Positions 43,613-52,537 are shown, counted from the first letter of the stretch. The stretch: DNA of 64,000 nucleotides from Paraperibacillus esterisolvens (GCF_046237625.1 NZ_CP143545.1:3162001-3226000); one strand, 5' to 3'. The notes: generated by a model not told the origin, from the letters alone. Numbers and translations: made by a program.

Positions 43613-44818
43613 TCAATTCTCCATCTCTGAAGAAAACTTTTCGAGAATCTGGCTGATGTTCAATGCGTCCTGCTTTTTATCCTTTCGCCCTCTTACAGAC
43701 ATGATGCCGCTTTGCATCTCCCTGTCTCCAATGACAATCATATAGGGAATCTTCTGCATCTCTGCTTCACGGATTTTCAGGCCGATTTTTTCCGGACGGG
43801 GATCGATTTCAATGCGTATGCCCGCCGCTTCGAGTTCATTCCTGACTTTTAACGCAAAATCCAAATGCACCTCTGATATCGGGATAATTCCTGCCTGAAC
43901 CGGAGCAAGCCACAATGGGAATCCGCCTCCAAAATGTTCGATAAGAATGGCCATAAAGCGTTCGATTGATCCATAGATAGCCCGGTGGATCATGACAGGC
44001 ACATGCGCCTTTCCGTTTTCCCCGATATATGTGCATCCGAATTTCCGGGGCATCTGGAAGTCGAGCTGAACTGTCCCGCACTGCCAGCTTCTCCCGAGCG
44101 AATCCATGATATGAAAATCAATCTTGGGGCCGTAGAAGGCCCCATCCCCTTCATTGACCTTGAACAGAAGTCCCTTAGACTTCAGGACTGATGCCAGGGA
44201 TGCCTCCGCTTTATCCCATATTTCTACTTCTCCCATAAACTCCTCCGGGCGTGTGGAGAGCTCGACTTCATACCGGAAGCCAAACTTTTCATAAAACACA
44301 TGAATCAAATCGAGTATGGCACTGATTTCAGCCTCTATTTGATCTTCCCGTACAAACAGATGGGCATCATCCTGTGTGAAGGACCTGACCCTGAGCAGTC
44401 CATTCAGCGAGCCGGACAGCTCGTGGCGGTGCACGAGCCCGAGCTCGGCAAATCGGGCCGGCAGCTCCCGGTAGCTCCTTAGTCTGCTGTTATAGACCAG
44501 GACGGCGCCGGGACAGCTCATCGGCTTAATGGCATAACGCCTGCCATCCACATCCGAGAAATACATATTTTCATGATAATGTTCCCAATGTCCCGACTTC
44601 TCCCAAAGCTCCTGCTTCATCATGATGGGAGTCTTGATTTCCTGATAGCCGGCAAGCCGATGCTTTGTTTTCCAAAAAGCTTCAAGCTCATTTCTTAACG
44701 CCATGCCTTTTGGCAGGAAGAATGGCATCCCGGGCGCTTCCTCCATTGATGTAAACAATCCAAGCTCCTGTCCCAGTTTCCTGTGGTTCCTTAACTCCAT
44801 TTCATCTGCTGGTTTCAT
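43613..44818 (-). CDS. Short threonyl-tRNA synthetase paralogue lacking TGS and editing domains
   Basis: This 401-residue protein starts where the catalytic core of ThrS begins and lacks the TGS and SAD editing domains. The class II core looks intact: motif 2 HRHELSGSLNG with Arg131, motif 3 SIERF with Arg287, and the zinc ligands Cys102 (PMSCPG), His153 (DDAHLF) and His278 (MIHRA). The anticodon-binding domain (about 305-401) keeps IGLKIREAEMQKIPYMIVIGD. A strong GGAGGAG site precedes the ATG. Two T-boxes lie upstream. It should charge tRNA(Thr) but cannot clear Ser-tRNA(Thr) itself; it is not a truncated pseudogene. Confidence 0.88.
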   Translation of the reverse strand: MKPADEMELRNHRKLGQELGLFTSMEEAPGMPFFLPKGMALRNELEAFWKTKHRLAGYQEIKTPIMMKQELWEKSGHWEHYHENMYFSDVDGRRYAIKPMSCPGAVLVYNSRLRSYRELPARFAELGLVHRHELSGSLNGLLRVRSFTQDDAHLFVREDQIEAEISAILDLIHVFYEKFGFRYEVELSTRPEEFMGEVEIWDKAEASLASVLKSKGLLFKVNEGDGAFYGPKIDFHIMDSLGRSWQCGTVQLDFQMPRKFGCTYIGENGKAHVPVMIHRAIYGSIERFMAILIEHFGGGFPLWLAPVQAGIIPISEVHLDFALKVRNELEAAGIRIEIDPRPEKIGLKIREAEMQKIPYMIVIGDREMQSGIMSVRGRKDKKQDALNISQILEKFSSEMEN

Positions 44819-44844
44819 TCCTTCTCCTCCTAGATTTTAAATAT

Positions 44845-45120
44845 AAAAAAACGGCGCACACCCTCCCTGTAAATAGGGACGATGTACGCCGTGGTTCCAC
44901 CCTGATTTCAAGCTGCTGCCATGACCTTAAGCCTCCTCACAAGCACTCTATGCTTATTTGGGGAAGTCCTTAGGCCTTTAGGCAGCTGCTCCTCATTAAA
45001 GATAACGGATTAACCGATTACAGATACTTGGGTTCCCTGTAATTGCTCAAGGGGGGTATAGGATACAGACTGCTTTAAAGGCTTTCAGCCGGGGCCTTTT
45101 TCTCTGTAAGAGAGCCTTAT
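44845..45120 (-). promoter_or_regulatory. T-box leader, proximal copy, of the short ThrRS
   Basis: The minus strand carries AGGGTGGAACCACGG (T-box), then a terminator from GGCGTACATCGTCCC to GGGAGGGTGTGCGCC with TTTTTTT (about 44845-44893). A conserved GAGAAAAAGG-like segment sits at the 5' end. An ACC triplet in TATACCCCCC of stem I fits a threonine specifier. It ends 27 bp before the ATG. Confidence 0.9.
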
Positions 45121-45208
45121 ATCCTGCATATCCCTGTCATTGCATATATATTTAATTTGCCGGAAATTGGCGGCTTTGCGGGAGCTTTAGCCCGCCTGAA
45201 AAAGGGTA

Positions 45209-45435
45209 CAAAAAAGGCGCACATCATCCCGTGATTAGGGACGATGTGCGCCGTGGTTCCACCCTGATTCCATGAAGGCTCAGCCTCCATGCTTCATAAG
45301 AGAATAACGGTCTTACCCGATTATGGATACTATGATTTCCCCATAATGGCTCGGCAGGCGGTAAATCAGCCATTCTTCTTAAGGGCTTCCAGCAAGCACC
45401 CTTTTCTCTGGAAAGAAGGATCACGGTTGATTGTT
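45209..45435 (-). promoter_or_regulatory. T-box leader, distal copy, between thrS and the short ThrRS
   Basis: A complete second T-box starts about 20 nt after the thrS stop codon. The minus strand has AGGGTGGAACCACGG and a terminator GGCGCACATCGTCCC/GGGATGATGTGCGCC with TTTTTT (45211-45255). ACC in ATTTACCGCC of stem I fits the Thr specifier. No promoter is evident between thrS and this element, so it may also terminate thrS transcripts. Confidence 0.9.
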
Positions 45436-45456
45436 GTCCTCGTCATAGCCTTTTAT

Positions 45457-47388
45457 TTATTTTCTTACTTCACCCAGGATCATTTCCTCGAATGATTCAA
45501 AGCTGACTGTCTCTGATTTCTGCTCGCCATACTTCCTCACAGTCACAGCGCCCCCGCTGATCTCGTTATCTCCTACTACCAGCATATATGGGATCTTCTG
45601 CATTTGTGCTTCACGGATTTTATAGCCAATTTTCTCTTCACGGTGATCCAGCTCCACCCGGAGTCCTTCAGCCTGCAGCTTTTCCTGTACCTCTTTCGCG
45701 TAATCCAGATGAACCTCCGGCGAAACTGGGATCACCTGTACCTGTACAGGAGCAAGCCATGTCGGGAATGCGCCTTTGTACTCCTCGATCAAGAAGGCGA
45801 CAAAGCGCTCCATCGTTGAAACGACGCCGCGGTGAATGACGACCGGCCGGTGCTGCTTGCCATCTTCTCCTACATACGTCAGGTCGAAGCGTTCAGGAAG
45901 AAGGAAATCAAGCTGCACGGTGGAAAGTGTTTCGTCTTTTCCAAGCGCTGTCCGGACCTGGACATCGAGCTTTGGACCGTAGAAAGCAGCTTCCCCTTCT
46001 GCTTCGAAATAATCGAGTCCCATTTCATCCATGGCTTCCTTCAGCATTGCCTGTGCTTTGTTCCACATTTCATCATCATCATAGTATTTCTCCGTATCCT
46101 GTGGATCCCGGTAGGAAAGACGGAATGAATAATCATTAAGATCGAAGTCCTTATAAACAGCGAGCACCAGGTTTACCACACGCTTGAATTCTTCCTTAAT
46201 TTGATCCGGGCGTACAAAGATATGAGCATCATTAAGAGTCATTCCCCTTACGCGCTGCAGGCCTGATAGTGCACCTGACATTTCATAGCGGTGCATGGTG
46301 CCAAGTTCTGCTATTCGGATTGGAAGTTCACGATAACTGTGGATTGCATTTTTATAGACCATCATGTGATGCGGGCAGTTCATCGGCCGGAGCACCAGCT
46401 GCTCGTTATCCATATCCATGACCGGGAACATGTCTTCGCGGTAATGATCCCAGTGGCCGGAAGTCTTGTAAAGATCGACGCTTCCCATGATCGGTGTATA
46501 TACATGGTCATAGCCGAGGCGCACTTCTTTGTCCACAATATAGCGTTCAATGATGCGTCTGATGGTCGCTCCCTTCGGCAGCCAGAGCGGAAGCCCCTGA
46601 CCGACTTTTTGGGAGTTGGTGAAAAGACTTAATTCTTTCCCCAATTTCCGGTGGTCGCGCTCTTTTGCTTCCTCAAGCAGTCTCAAATGCTCGGCCAGGT
46701 CTTCTTTTTTGAAGAAGGCCGTTCCATAAATGCGCTGCAGCATTTTATTATCGCTGCTGCCCCTCCAGTAGGCACCGGCAATGCTCAGCAGCTTGAATTC
46801 CTTTATCTTCCCTGTTGAAGGAACATGAACCCCGCGGCAAAGGTCAAAGAATTCACCCTGCCTGTATATGGTCACGGTTTCTGTCTCGGGAATAGCCTGA
46901 ATCAATTCCAGCTTGTATTCATCCGGGATGTCCTTAAACATTTGCACCGCTTCATCACGGCTGACCTCTTCACGGATGATTTCCAGATTTTCATTGATGA
47001 TTTTTTTCATTTCTTTCTCAATCAGCGGCAGGTCTTCAGGCGTAAGCGAATCTTCTGAATCCATATCATAGTAAAAGCCGCCTTCAATGACCGGACCGAC
47101 ACCAAGCTTAACGTTCTTATACAGCCTTTTGACAGCCTGTGCCAATAGGTGGGCCGTGCTGTGCCGCATGATCTCCAGTGCATCCTCACTGTCAGGTGTC
47201 ACTATTTCAATTGACCCGTCTGATTCAACAGGCCTCTTCAAATCATATAGAATGCCGCTTACCTTCCCGGCCAGTGCTTTCTTCTTAAGCCCGGGGCTGA
47301 TTGAAAAGGCAATTTCTTCGGTTGTTGTCCCTTTCGGAAATTCCTTTACCGCTCCATCCGGAAACGTCAGCTTAATCATTTCAGACAT
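45457..47388 (-). CDS. thrS: Threonyl-tRNA synthetase (full length)
   Basis: ThrS attaches threonine to tRNA(Thr) and clears Ser-tRNA(Thr). Starting at the ATG at 47388 (AGGAG 8 nt before), it has 643 residues, the same as B. subtilis. TGS domain is at about 1-63, the editing domain at 64-225 with HxxxH (His76, His80) and Cys184/His188, the catalytic core at about 245-535 with NCPHHM, HRYEMSGALSG and the IHRG histidine, and the anticodon domain at the C-terminus. A T-box precedes it and two more follow it. Confidence 0.97.
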   Translation of the reverse strand: MSEMIKLTFPDGAVKEFPKGTTTEEIAFSISPGLKKKALAGKVSGILYDLKRPVESDGSIEIVTPDSEDALEIMRHSTAHLLAQAVKRLYKNVKLGVGPVIEGGFYYDMDSEDSLTPEDLPLIEKEMKKIINENLEIIREEVSRDEAVQMFKDIPDEYKLELIQAIPETETVTIYRQGEFFDLCRGVHVPSTGKIKEFKLLSIAGAYWRGSSDNKMLQRIYGTAFFKKEDLAEHLRLLEEAKERDHRKLGKELSLFTNSQKVGQGLPLWLPKGATIRRIIERYIVDKEVRLGYDHVYTPIMGSVDLYKTSGHWDHYREDMFPVMDMDNEQLVLRPMNCPHHMMVYKNAIHSYRELPIRIAELGTMHRYEMSGALSGLQRVRGMTLNDAHIFVRPDQIKEEFKRVVNLVLAVYKDFDLNDYSFRLSYRDPQDTEKYYDDDEMWNKAQAMLKEAMDEMGLDYFEAEGEAAFYGPKLDVQVRTALGKDETLSTVQLDFLLPERFDLTYVGEDGKQHRPVVIHRGVVSTMERFVAFLIEEYKGAFPTWLAPVQVQVIPVSPEVHLDYAKEVQEKLQAEGLRVELDHREEKIGYKIREAQMQKIPYMLVVGDNEISGGAVTVRKYGEQKSETVSFESFEEMILGEVRK

Positions 47389-47457
47389 TTTTTCCACTCC
47401 TGTTCTTTATGAGGGCGCTATTTTCCCTGCGCCTCCTGGTCCATTTTTGGGTAAATC

Positions 47458-47720
47458 AAAAAAAGCCCGCCCCTGTATATGCATACAGGGACGAGCTTTA
47501 TTAACATTTAAGTATAAACCCGCGGTTCCACCCTCGTTTCATTTCCCCGCTGGAAAATGACACTCAGAAACCTTTTAACGGCGGTTCCTCCGTCAGCCAT
47601 TACTATTCTTTCACGGCTGAAGTTCAAAGGTGGTAAGCATCCTGCCCGTAATAGGAAGATTTCAGCGCTAGTCTTCCCTCTCTAGAAAACGTTGTGAGGA
47701 TACCCTTATCCTTATCATTA
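47458..47720 (-). promoter_or_regulatory. T-box leader of thrS
   Basis: The minus-strand leader has GAGGGTGGAACCGCGG followed by a terminator (AAGCTCGTCCCTGTATG/CATACAGGGGCGGGCTT-like arms, about 47460-47500) with T-rich tail. In stem I, ATGCTTACCACC contains ACC as the likely threonine specifier. Low charging of tRNA(Thr) should favour read-through into thrS. Confidence 0.92.
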
Positions 47721-47752
47721 CTTTTCAAAATATAACTAATAGTATGTAGCAT

Positions 47753-47781
47753 ATTATAGTTTGTTACACATGGAAATGCAA
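47753..47781 (-). promoter_or_regulatory. Sigma-A promoter of thrS
   Basis: TTGCAT (47776-47781) and TATAAT (47753-47758) are 17 bp apart on the minus strand, about 30 bp before the start of the T-box. Confidence 0.65.
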
Positions 47782-47810
47782 GACCTGCCGATCTTTTTAT
47801 TTTGCTCCTA

Positions 47811-48668
47811 TTACTGGGCCGGCTGCTCAAAAAAGAGCTGCCGTTCCTTCGCGAATGAGTCCCTTGTTTTCAAGGTGGATCTTTCCTCAAAGATTCTTAG
47901 TATAGTCTGAATCAGGCCGTCTTCCATTTTATCCGTATATACAACCAGCTTCTGGGGGGCGATGGATATTAGGGGCGCAATTGTTTTGGAATCTATATAA
48001 ACCGGATTTTCGGCAAGCAGCCTCCTGTCGACCAGCCTTGAAAGCTCTCCGTTTTCCAGTTTTTTAAAGGACTCATTATAAAAGTGGAGTGCTTCGTCAT
48101 GAAGGAGGTGAAGTGCCTTCGTTTTCCCGGGCTGCGACAGCATGAACTCCCTTAATGTCTGGATAAAGTCCTGATAATCCTGTTCCATCTTATACTCATC
48201 GATGGCCTGCTCAATGAAAGGCATAAGTGATTCAGTGATGCCTTTCAGCCTGAACCTGGCAAACGAGTCGAATGAGAAGGATACATCACTGAGGAGCATC
48301 GCCAGCAGATTTTCTGCCAATGTCCGCTGATCCACCACATTGAACAGCTCTTTCTCCCTCCGGTTTTCGATAATTCCCCCGGCAATTTCCACAATCTGAT
48401 CAATTTCTTCCTGTTCCGCATAAAAAAATTTTGCCTTAATAATATTTTCCATCCATGCGTAGATTTTTGAGGAGATGATAAAGGTATGGATGGCTGCACT
48501 CAATGCCTCGATCAGCAGGCTGATTGTCTCATCCTTTACAGCTATGGCCAAACCTGAACCAGGCTTAACATGTATCAGTTCCAGCACTCTGCACCCAAAG
48601 TGCCCGTCAGCTATGATTTCAAGTACCTTACGTGCATCGCATTCTTCATCGAAATAAATGAACACCAA
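47811..48668 (-). CDS. ytxC: YtxC-like protein, putative sporulation protein
   Basis: This 285-residue protein corresponds to YtxC of B. subtilis in position (between dnaI and thrS) and length (281). I recognise it mainly by synteny and by the family segments FFYAEQEEIDQIVEIAG and the C-terminal VDRRLLAENPVYIDSKTIAPLISIAPQKLVVY. It has no signal peptide or membrane segment. The family is annotated as sporulation protein YtxC, but the role is unclear. Confidence 0.85.
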   Translation of the reverse strand: MVFIYFDEECDARKVLEIIADGHFGCRVLELIHVKPGSGLAIAVKDETISLLIEALSAAIHTFIISSKIYAWMENIIKAKFFYAEQEEIDQIVEIAGGIIENRREKELFNVVDQRTLAENLLAMLLSDVSFSFDSFARFRLKGITESLMPFIEQAIDEYKMEQDYQDFIQTLREFMLSQPGKTKALHLLHDEALHFYNESFKKLENGELSRLVDRRLLAENPVYIDSKTIAPLISIAPQKLVVYTDKMEDGLIQTILRIFEERSTLKTRDSFAKERQLFFEQPAQ

Positions 48669-48752
48669 ATGATATCCCCCCTGACACCGCTTCCTGTCAA
48701 TATGTATATGGGATAAGCCGGGGGTTTAGAAGCCTTTTGAAATCCGGGAAAA

Positions 48753-48790
48753 GAAAAAGAAGGTATTCCAGACGTTTGGAATACCCTCTT
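48753..48790 (-). terminator. Terminator downstream of dnaI
   Basis: GGGTATTCCA and TGGAATACC arms surround a short loop and are followed by TTCTTTTTCTT on the minus strand. It lies between the repeat fragment next to dnaI and the start of ytxC. Confidence 0.8.
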
Positions 48791-48806
48791 TTAATTGTTT
48801 TTTTGA

Positions 48807-48881
48807 AAAGCTGTTTTCGTATTTATTGTGGCTATTGAAGATGAAAGTGGATGTCCGCTGCAGGCGCCCGCTTTCCGCTGG
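48807..48881. repeat. MITE-like repeat fragment (copy D, left half)
   Basis: AAGCTGTTTTCGTATTTATTG, GGCTATTGAAGATGAAAGTGGATG and CCGCTGCAGGCGCC match the left end of the element between etfB and etfA. The right half is missing, and the dnaI stop codon follows 15 bp later. Confidence 0.6.
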
Positions 48882-48895
48882 GAATAGAGATAAGA

Positions 48896-49831
48896 TCAGG
48901 ATCCTCTCCGGTTCGCTCCGTCAAGGAGGACAGGTTCGGCTAGATATCGGATGCGCTCCATAATCCGGGCAGCCTTCACTTCTTCGATCTCTCCCCGCTG
49001 TGAAACGGTCAAATGGTTTTTAAGCTGATTCAAGTCGAAGTTGGAGGTGAAGAAGGTCGGCAGGTCCTCAAGCATCCGGAACTGAAGGACCGGTCCCAGG
49101 ACCTCATCCCTTCCCCAGCTGCTCATCGTTTCGGCCCCTATATCATCGAGCATCAAAACAGGTGCCTTCTTAACCATATCCAGTTTTTCAGAAAGTGTAT
49201 TATCTGAAATCGAGTTTTTAATTTCCCTCATGAAGTCCGGAACATAAATAAGCAGGGAAGAAATTCTCTTTCTGGCCAATTCATTGGCGATGGCGCCCAG
49301 AAGATAGGTTTTGCCCACTCCAAATTTCCCATGGAGATAAAGGCCTTTCAGCTTGGTGCCTGGGTTGTAATTTTCGACAAACTCATGCGCCTTTTCCAGC
49401 GCGGCCAGCCGCTCCCTTGTATTATAATCATAATCCGCTATAGAGGCAGATAATATTTCCTTAGGAACATACAGGCTCTGAATCAGCTTTTCATGTTTCA
49501 TTTTTTCATCAGACAGCTCTTTGCGAGGGCATTGGTCATAGCTTACGTCGATATATCCCTTTCTCAGCACGAGGCGAGGATGGTGCTTCGGTACAATATT
49601 GATGCAGCCTTCAAGAGATGGGCATTTATTGCATTCCTTGCTTTGAGTGCTGAATTCATATAACTTACCAATGCTTCTTTCTATAATCTCTTCCGTTATA
49701 AGCGAACTGTTTTCATTAAGGAAATGCCTGATATCGGGATCCTTCAGCGTCTCTCTCGACAGGGCTGCATATCTTTCCTTGAACTGGCCGCGATTTGCAA
49801 GTTTATTCAGTGTGTCATTAATGCGTTCCAT
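48896..49831 (-). CDS. dnaI: Primosomal protein / helicase loader DnaI
   Basis: DnaI loads the replicative helicase DnaC with DnaB and DnaD at oriC and at restart forks. The 311-residue protein has an N-terminal zinc-binding helicase-interaction domain (Cys67, Cys70, Cys76, His84, Cys101) and a C-terminal AAA+ domain with Walker A GKFGVGKT (168-175) and Walker B VLMLDD (225-230). It follows dnaB by 10 bp, the standard nrdR-dnaB-dnaI order. Confidence 0.97.
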   Translation of the reverse strand: MERINDTLNKLANRGQFKERYAALSRETLKDPDIRHFLNENSSLITEEIIERSIGKLYEFSTQSKECNKCPSLEGCINIVPKHHPRLVLRKGYIDVSYDQCPRKELSDEKMKHEKLIQSLYVPKEILSASIADYDYNTRERLAALEKAHEFVENYNPGTKLKGLYLHGKFGVGKTYLLGAIANELARKRISSLLIYVPDFMREIKNSISDNTLSEKLDMVKKAPVLMLDDIGAETMSSWGRDEVLGPVLQFRMLEDLPTFFTSNFDLNQLKNHLTVSQRGEIEEVKAARIMERIRYLAEPVLLDGANRRGS

Positions 49832-49841
49832 GTTCGTTCAT

Positions 49842-51254
49842 TCACCCCCTGTTCTGATATTTCTTCAGCTTCTCTTCAAGCCGTTTTTTTCTTTCTTCCA
49901 GGTCGTCGCTTTCCGCACCGGGCAAAGCAGTGCCGGAAGGCGGATCCTGCTGATCCTCCTTCAGCCATTCCGGGACCATCTCGGTCCGGATCGCTTTTTT
50001 TGCACCAGGTTTCCTTGTTTTTTTGTCATTTGCCCAGGCTTGATATTGACGGTGCTCACTCTTCGCAAGCTCCATTGCTTCTTTGACTGTTTTAATATCC
50101 TTGCGGGCCCAGTGCCCGGCAATTTTTTCTACATATCCCCTTGAGAGCTTCATATCCGACTTCATCATGACATAATCAATCAGCACATTGGCAACTCCCG
50201 GAGTCAGACGCTGGTTCAAAAGTACATCTTCTATGATCTGCAGATCGGCTTTAGAGGGCTCAGCTCCTCCTGAAAGATCTATCAGGCGCTGCCTGGGTGA
50301 TACCTGCTCCAGGTAGGCAATATGCTTTTCTTCATCCGTCCTGGGTTCCAGCATAGTATGAAGCTGAGGAGGCTGGACCTGTGTGCTGAGGCTCGGCAGC
50401 TGTTCACTGAATTCAAGCTGATACCAGTCCCTGGCACCCTTACGCAGCTCCTCCAGGTCTATCTCATCATGCTCATTCACAGAATCAAGCACCAGGTTCT
50501 TCATATTCAAAGAATCTATTCCGTATAAAAAGGCCAGCTTCCCTATAATTTCCCGGACTTTAGGAGTAAATGCCTTCTTGGGAACAAAGGATTCCTTCAA
50601 CCCGGCAAATAAAAGGTCAAAGTCAAAGCTCTCGGTAAACCCGCTGATCTCTACGGCTTCCTGCCGGCCGATAAAATTCTGCCCGGGCGGCAGGCTGAGG
50701 TCTTCCGCCGATTCGGCGGGGATGTACAAGGATTCACTGTGTCCCGATATAAATATATCCTGAAATGATTTTGTGGCATCTTCATATTCAGCACGCGGTA
50801 CTGTCCGATCGCTGAAGGATTTCTTCAGTTTCGCAAACTGAAGCTTCCCTACCTTTTTGTAAAGATATACATTCAGCATGCCATCAGTAAAAAAGGCCTG
50901 GGGCGTCAAAGGAGGCATCAGCTCGTATATGAATGAATTCTCTTCTTCCCCGGACTTTTTCCAGACTTTAAGAAGCCCTATCCCCTCCAATTTCACACGT
51001 GCTGAATAGATTTCCTTCAGGTTGATATCCATCGTTGACATCAGGGCATGGTGAGAGGAGGATTCAGACCAAAGCCTGTTTGCTTCCAATTCACTCTGAA
51101 GAGTGAAATACAGACTGGCTGCCACTGGCCCGATCAAAGGCTGGTATAGCAGGGAGATAATTTTCCTGTCATAAGAATGGATCAGGCCGCTCGAGCATAC
51201 CTCGTACCGGTCTACAGGCAGGATTTGCTGCCAGTGCATTTGCATATGATTCAA
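49842..51254 (-). CDS. dnaB: Replication initiation / membrane attachment protein DnaB
   Basis: DnaB of low-GC Gram-positives is a helicase co-loader and membrane attachment protein, related to DnaD. The 470-residue protein has DDBH1-like (about 10-120) and DDBH2 regions, with the DnaD/DnaB C-terminal segment at about 325-400 (LRQR, VLIDYVMMKSDMKLSRGYVEKIAGHWARKDIKTV). A lysine-rich tail of coiled-coil type ends the protein. Length matches B. subtilis DnaB (472). Confidence 0.95.
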   Translation of the reverse strand: MNHMQMHWQQILPVDRYEVCSSGLIHSYDRKIISLLYQPLIGPVAASLYFTLQSELEANRLWSESSSHHALMSTMDINLKEIYSARVKLEGIGLLKVWKKSGEEENSFIYELMPPLTPQAFFTDGMLNVYLYKKVGKLQFAKLKKSFSDRTVPRAEYEDATKSFQDIFISGHSESLYIPAESAEDLSLPPGQNFIGRQEAVEISGFTESFDFDLLFAGLKESFVPKKAFTPKVREIIGKLAFLYGIDSLNMKNLVLDSVNEHDEIDLEELRKGARDWYQLEFSEQLPSLSTQVQPPQLHTMLEPRTDEEKHIAYLEQVSPRQRLIDLSGGAEPSKADLQIIEDVLLNQRLTPGVANVLIDYVMMKSDMKLSRGYVEKIAGHWARKDIKTVKEAMELAKSEHRQYQAWANDKKTRKPGAKKAIRTEMVPEWLKEDQQDPPSGTALPGAESDDLEERKKRLEEKLKKYQNRG

Positions 51255-51297
51255 ACCTTTACTGATAGTATTGGATTAATTTTTGTTTCCTTCACAG

Positions 51298-51325
51298 AAA
51301 AAGAGCTAACATTAAATTTAGCTCC
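51298..51325 (-). terminator. Terminator of nrdR
   Basis: GGAGCTAAA and TTAGCTC form a hairpin on the minus strand followed by TTTTTCTG, between the nrdR stop and the dnaB start. Read-through into dnaB cannot be excluded. Confidence 0.6.
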
Positions 51326-51348
51326 ATTGGGAAGGCAGGTATGAAAAT

Positions 51349-51807
51349 CTATTTCTCTTTATTAATTAAATCCCGCAGTTCTTCTATGAATACGTTAATG
51401 TCTTTAAATTGACGGTAAACGGAAGCAAACCTCACATAGGCCACTTCATCCACCTCTGCAAGCTTGTCCATTACCATCTCACCAATATCTTCACTCTTGA
51501 TTTCAGATATCCCTTGATTCCTTAATTCCTTTTCAACATAACGGGTTATATCTTCAAGCTGCTTCAAACTCACCGGCCTTTTCTCACAGGCCTTGATCAG
51601 TCCCCTGAGGATCTTATCTGGGCTGAATTCCTCGCGGATGCCTTCTTTTTTTACGACAATCAGAGGAATTTCTTCCACTTTTTCAAAGGTGGTGAAACGA
51701 TAGTTACACTTCTCGCATTCTCTCCTTCTCCTGATTGAACGGCTTTCGTCAACAGGCCGAGAGTCGAGCACGCGTGTACCATTATACTGGCAATTTGGGC
51801 ATTTCAT
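51349..51807 (-). CDS. nrdR: Transcriptional repressor NrdR
   Basis: NrdR is the nucleotide-sensing repressor of ribonucleotide reductase genes. From the ATG at 51807 it is 152 residues, the same as in B. subtilis. The N-terminal zinc ribbon has Cys3, Cys6, Cys31 and Cys34 (CPNC, CEKC), and an ATP-cone domain fills about 49-139. The nine extra codons of the longest frame (from 51834) are not conserved. It is upstream of dnaB-dnaI. Confidence 0.96.
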   Translation of the reverse strand: MKCPNCQYNGTRVLDSRPVDESRSIRRRRECEKCNYRFTTFEKVEEIPLIVVKKEGIREEFSPDKILRGLIKACEKRPVSLKQLEDITRYVEKELRNQGISEIKSEDIGEMVMDKLAEVDEVAYVRFASVYRQFKDINVFIEELRDLINKEK

Positions 51808-51986
51808 GGTCATCAGCTCCGATCGCAACCCCATTCGGCCTGCTGCTTTGGCGAAAGAAAGAACAGCGCCTTTTCGGTGAACATTTCCGTAGTTTTTTTT
51901 AATACATTTATCTTATAAAAAAGCCGGCGGCTATACAAGGAAAAGAGAATGGAAATTCGGCCGCCCGTCCTGCAGCCGGGGCTTTC

Positions 51987-52367
51987 TCAGCCTCTCCCAG
52001 ACGAAATCAGCTGCAGCCTGCTGTCAAGGGCACTATACAGCGAGACAGCCTGTCTTTTTAGTGCAGGGAAGGACCCAGTCAGCGAAGTCTTTTCTGTCGA
52101 CAGGATGAAATCCACTGCTGTTTCATTTCCGTGTACCCCGACAATCGTGGCCACCACGAAGGACTGCGGTGAAGAGAGCTCTGCCGATATTTCCCCGTGC
52201 TCTTTTGAGACATTGATCAAACGGCACCCATTCATTGTCGAAAACAATTCTTCCACTGCAGAAAAGGCCTTGGATGCGGATGCTTTATAATAATGTGTCC
52301 TGAGTTCCGGCAGGCGGTTCTTGTCGCTGGTTTCACATACTTTATTGTATCTCGTTAATATTCCCAA
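51987..52367 (-). CDS. Uncharacterised 126-residue cytosolic protein
   Basis: An uninterrupted frame of 126 residues with codon use like its neighbours and no signal peptide or membrane segment. The middle region, with an alternating beta pattern (EISAELSSPQSFVVATIVGV), suggests a small alpha/beta fold. I recognise no family with certainty. It lies between nrdR and speD, where related bacilli often have a small cytosolic protein of similar size. Its start is AATATACG-rich and lacks a strong ribosome-binding site that I can point to, so a shorter start is possible. Confidence 0.65.
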   Translation of the reverse strand: MGILTRYNKVCETSDKNRLPELRTHYYKASASKAFSAVEELFSTMNGCRLINVSKEHGEISAELSSPQSFVVATIVGVHGNETAVDFILSTEKTSLTGSFPALKRQAVSLYSALDSRLQLISSGRG

Positions 52368-52488
52368 TTCTAAACCCCCGCTGTTGATTTTCCTTTAGTT
52401 TACCTGTTTTTGCTGTTCTATTCAATTCCAAAGGAAAGCTTATGCTGACAATATATGGAGGTTTCCTTAAGGCGGAATTTCATGGCAC

Positions 52489-52520
52489 TAAAAAAGAGAT
52501 GTAAGGTCTACATCTCTTGT
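52489..52520 (-). terminator. Terminator of speD
   Basis: AGAGATGTA and TACATCTCT form a perfect hairpin followed by TTTTTTAG on the minus strand, 17 bp after the speD stop codon. Confidence 0.9.
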
Positions 52521-52537
52521 TTGTATTTATTTTAAAA

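Noticed and set aside
43613..44818. Short ThrRS as a degraded copy of thrS
   Set aside because: The frame is intact, catalytic and zinc residues are present, a strong ribosome-binding site and two T-boxes precede it, and divergence from thrS is considerable.
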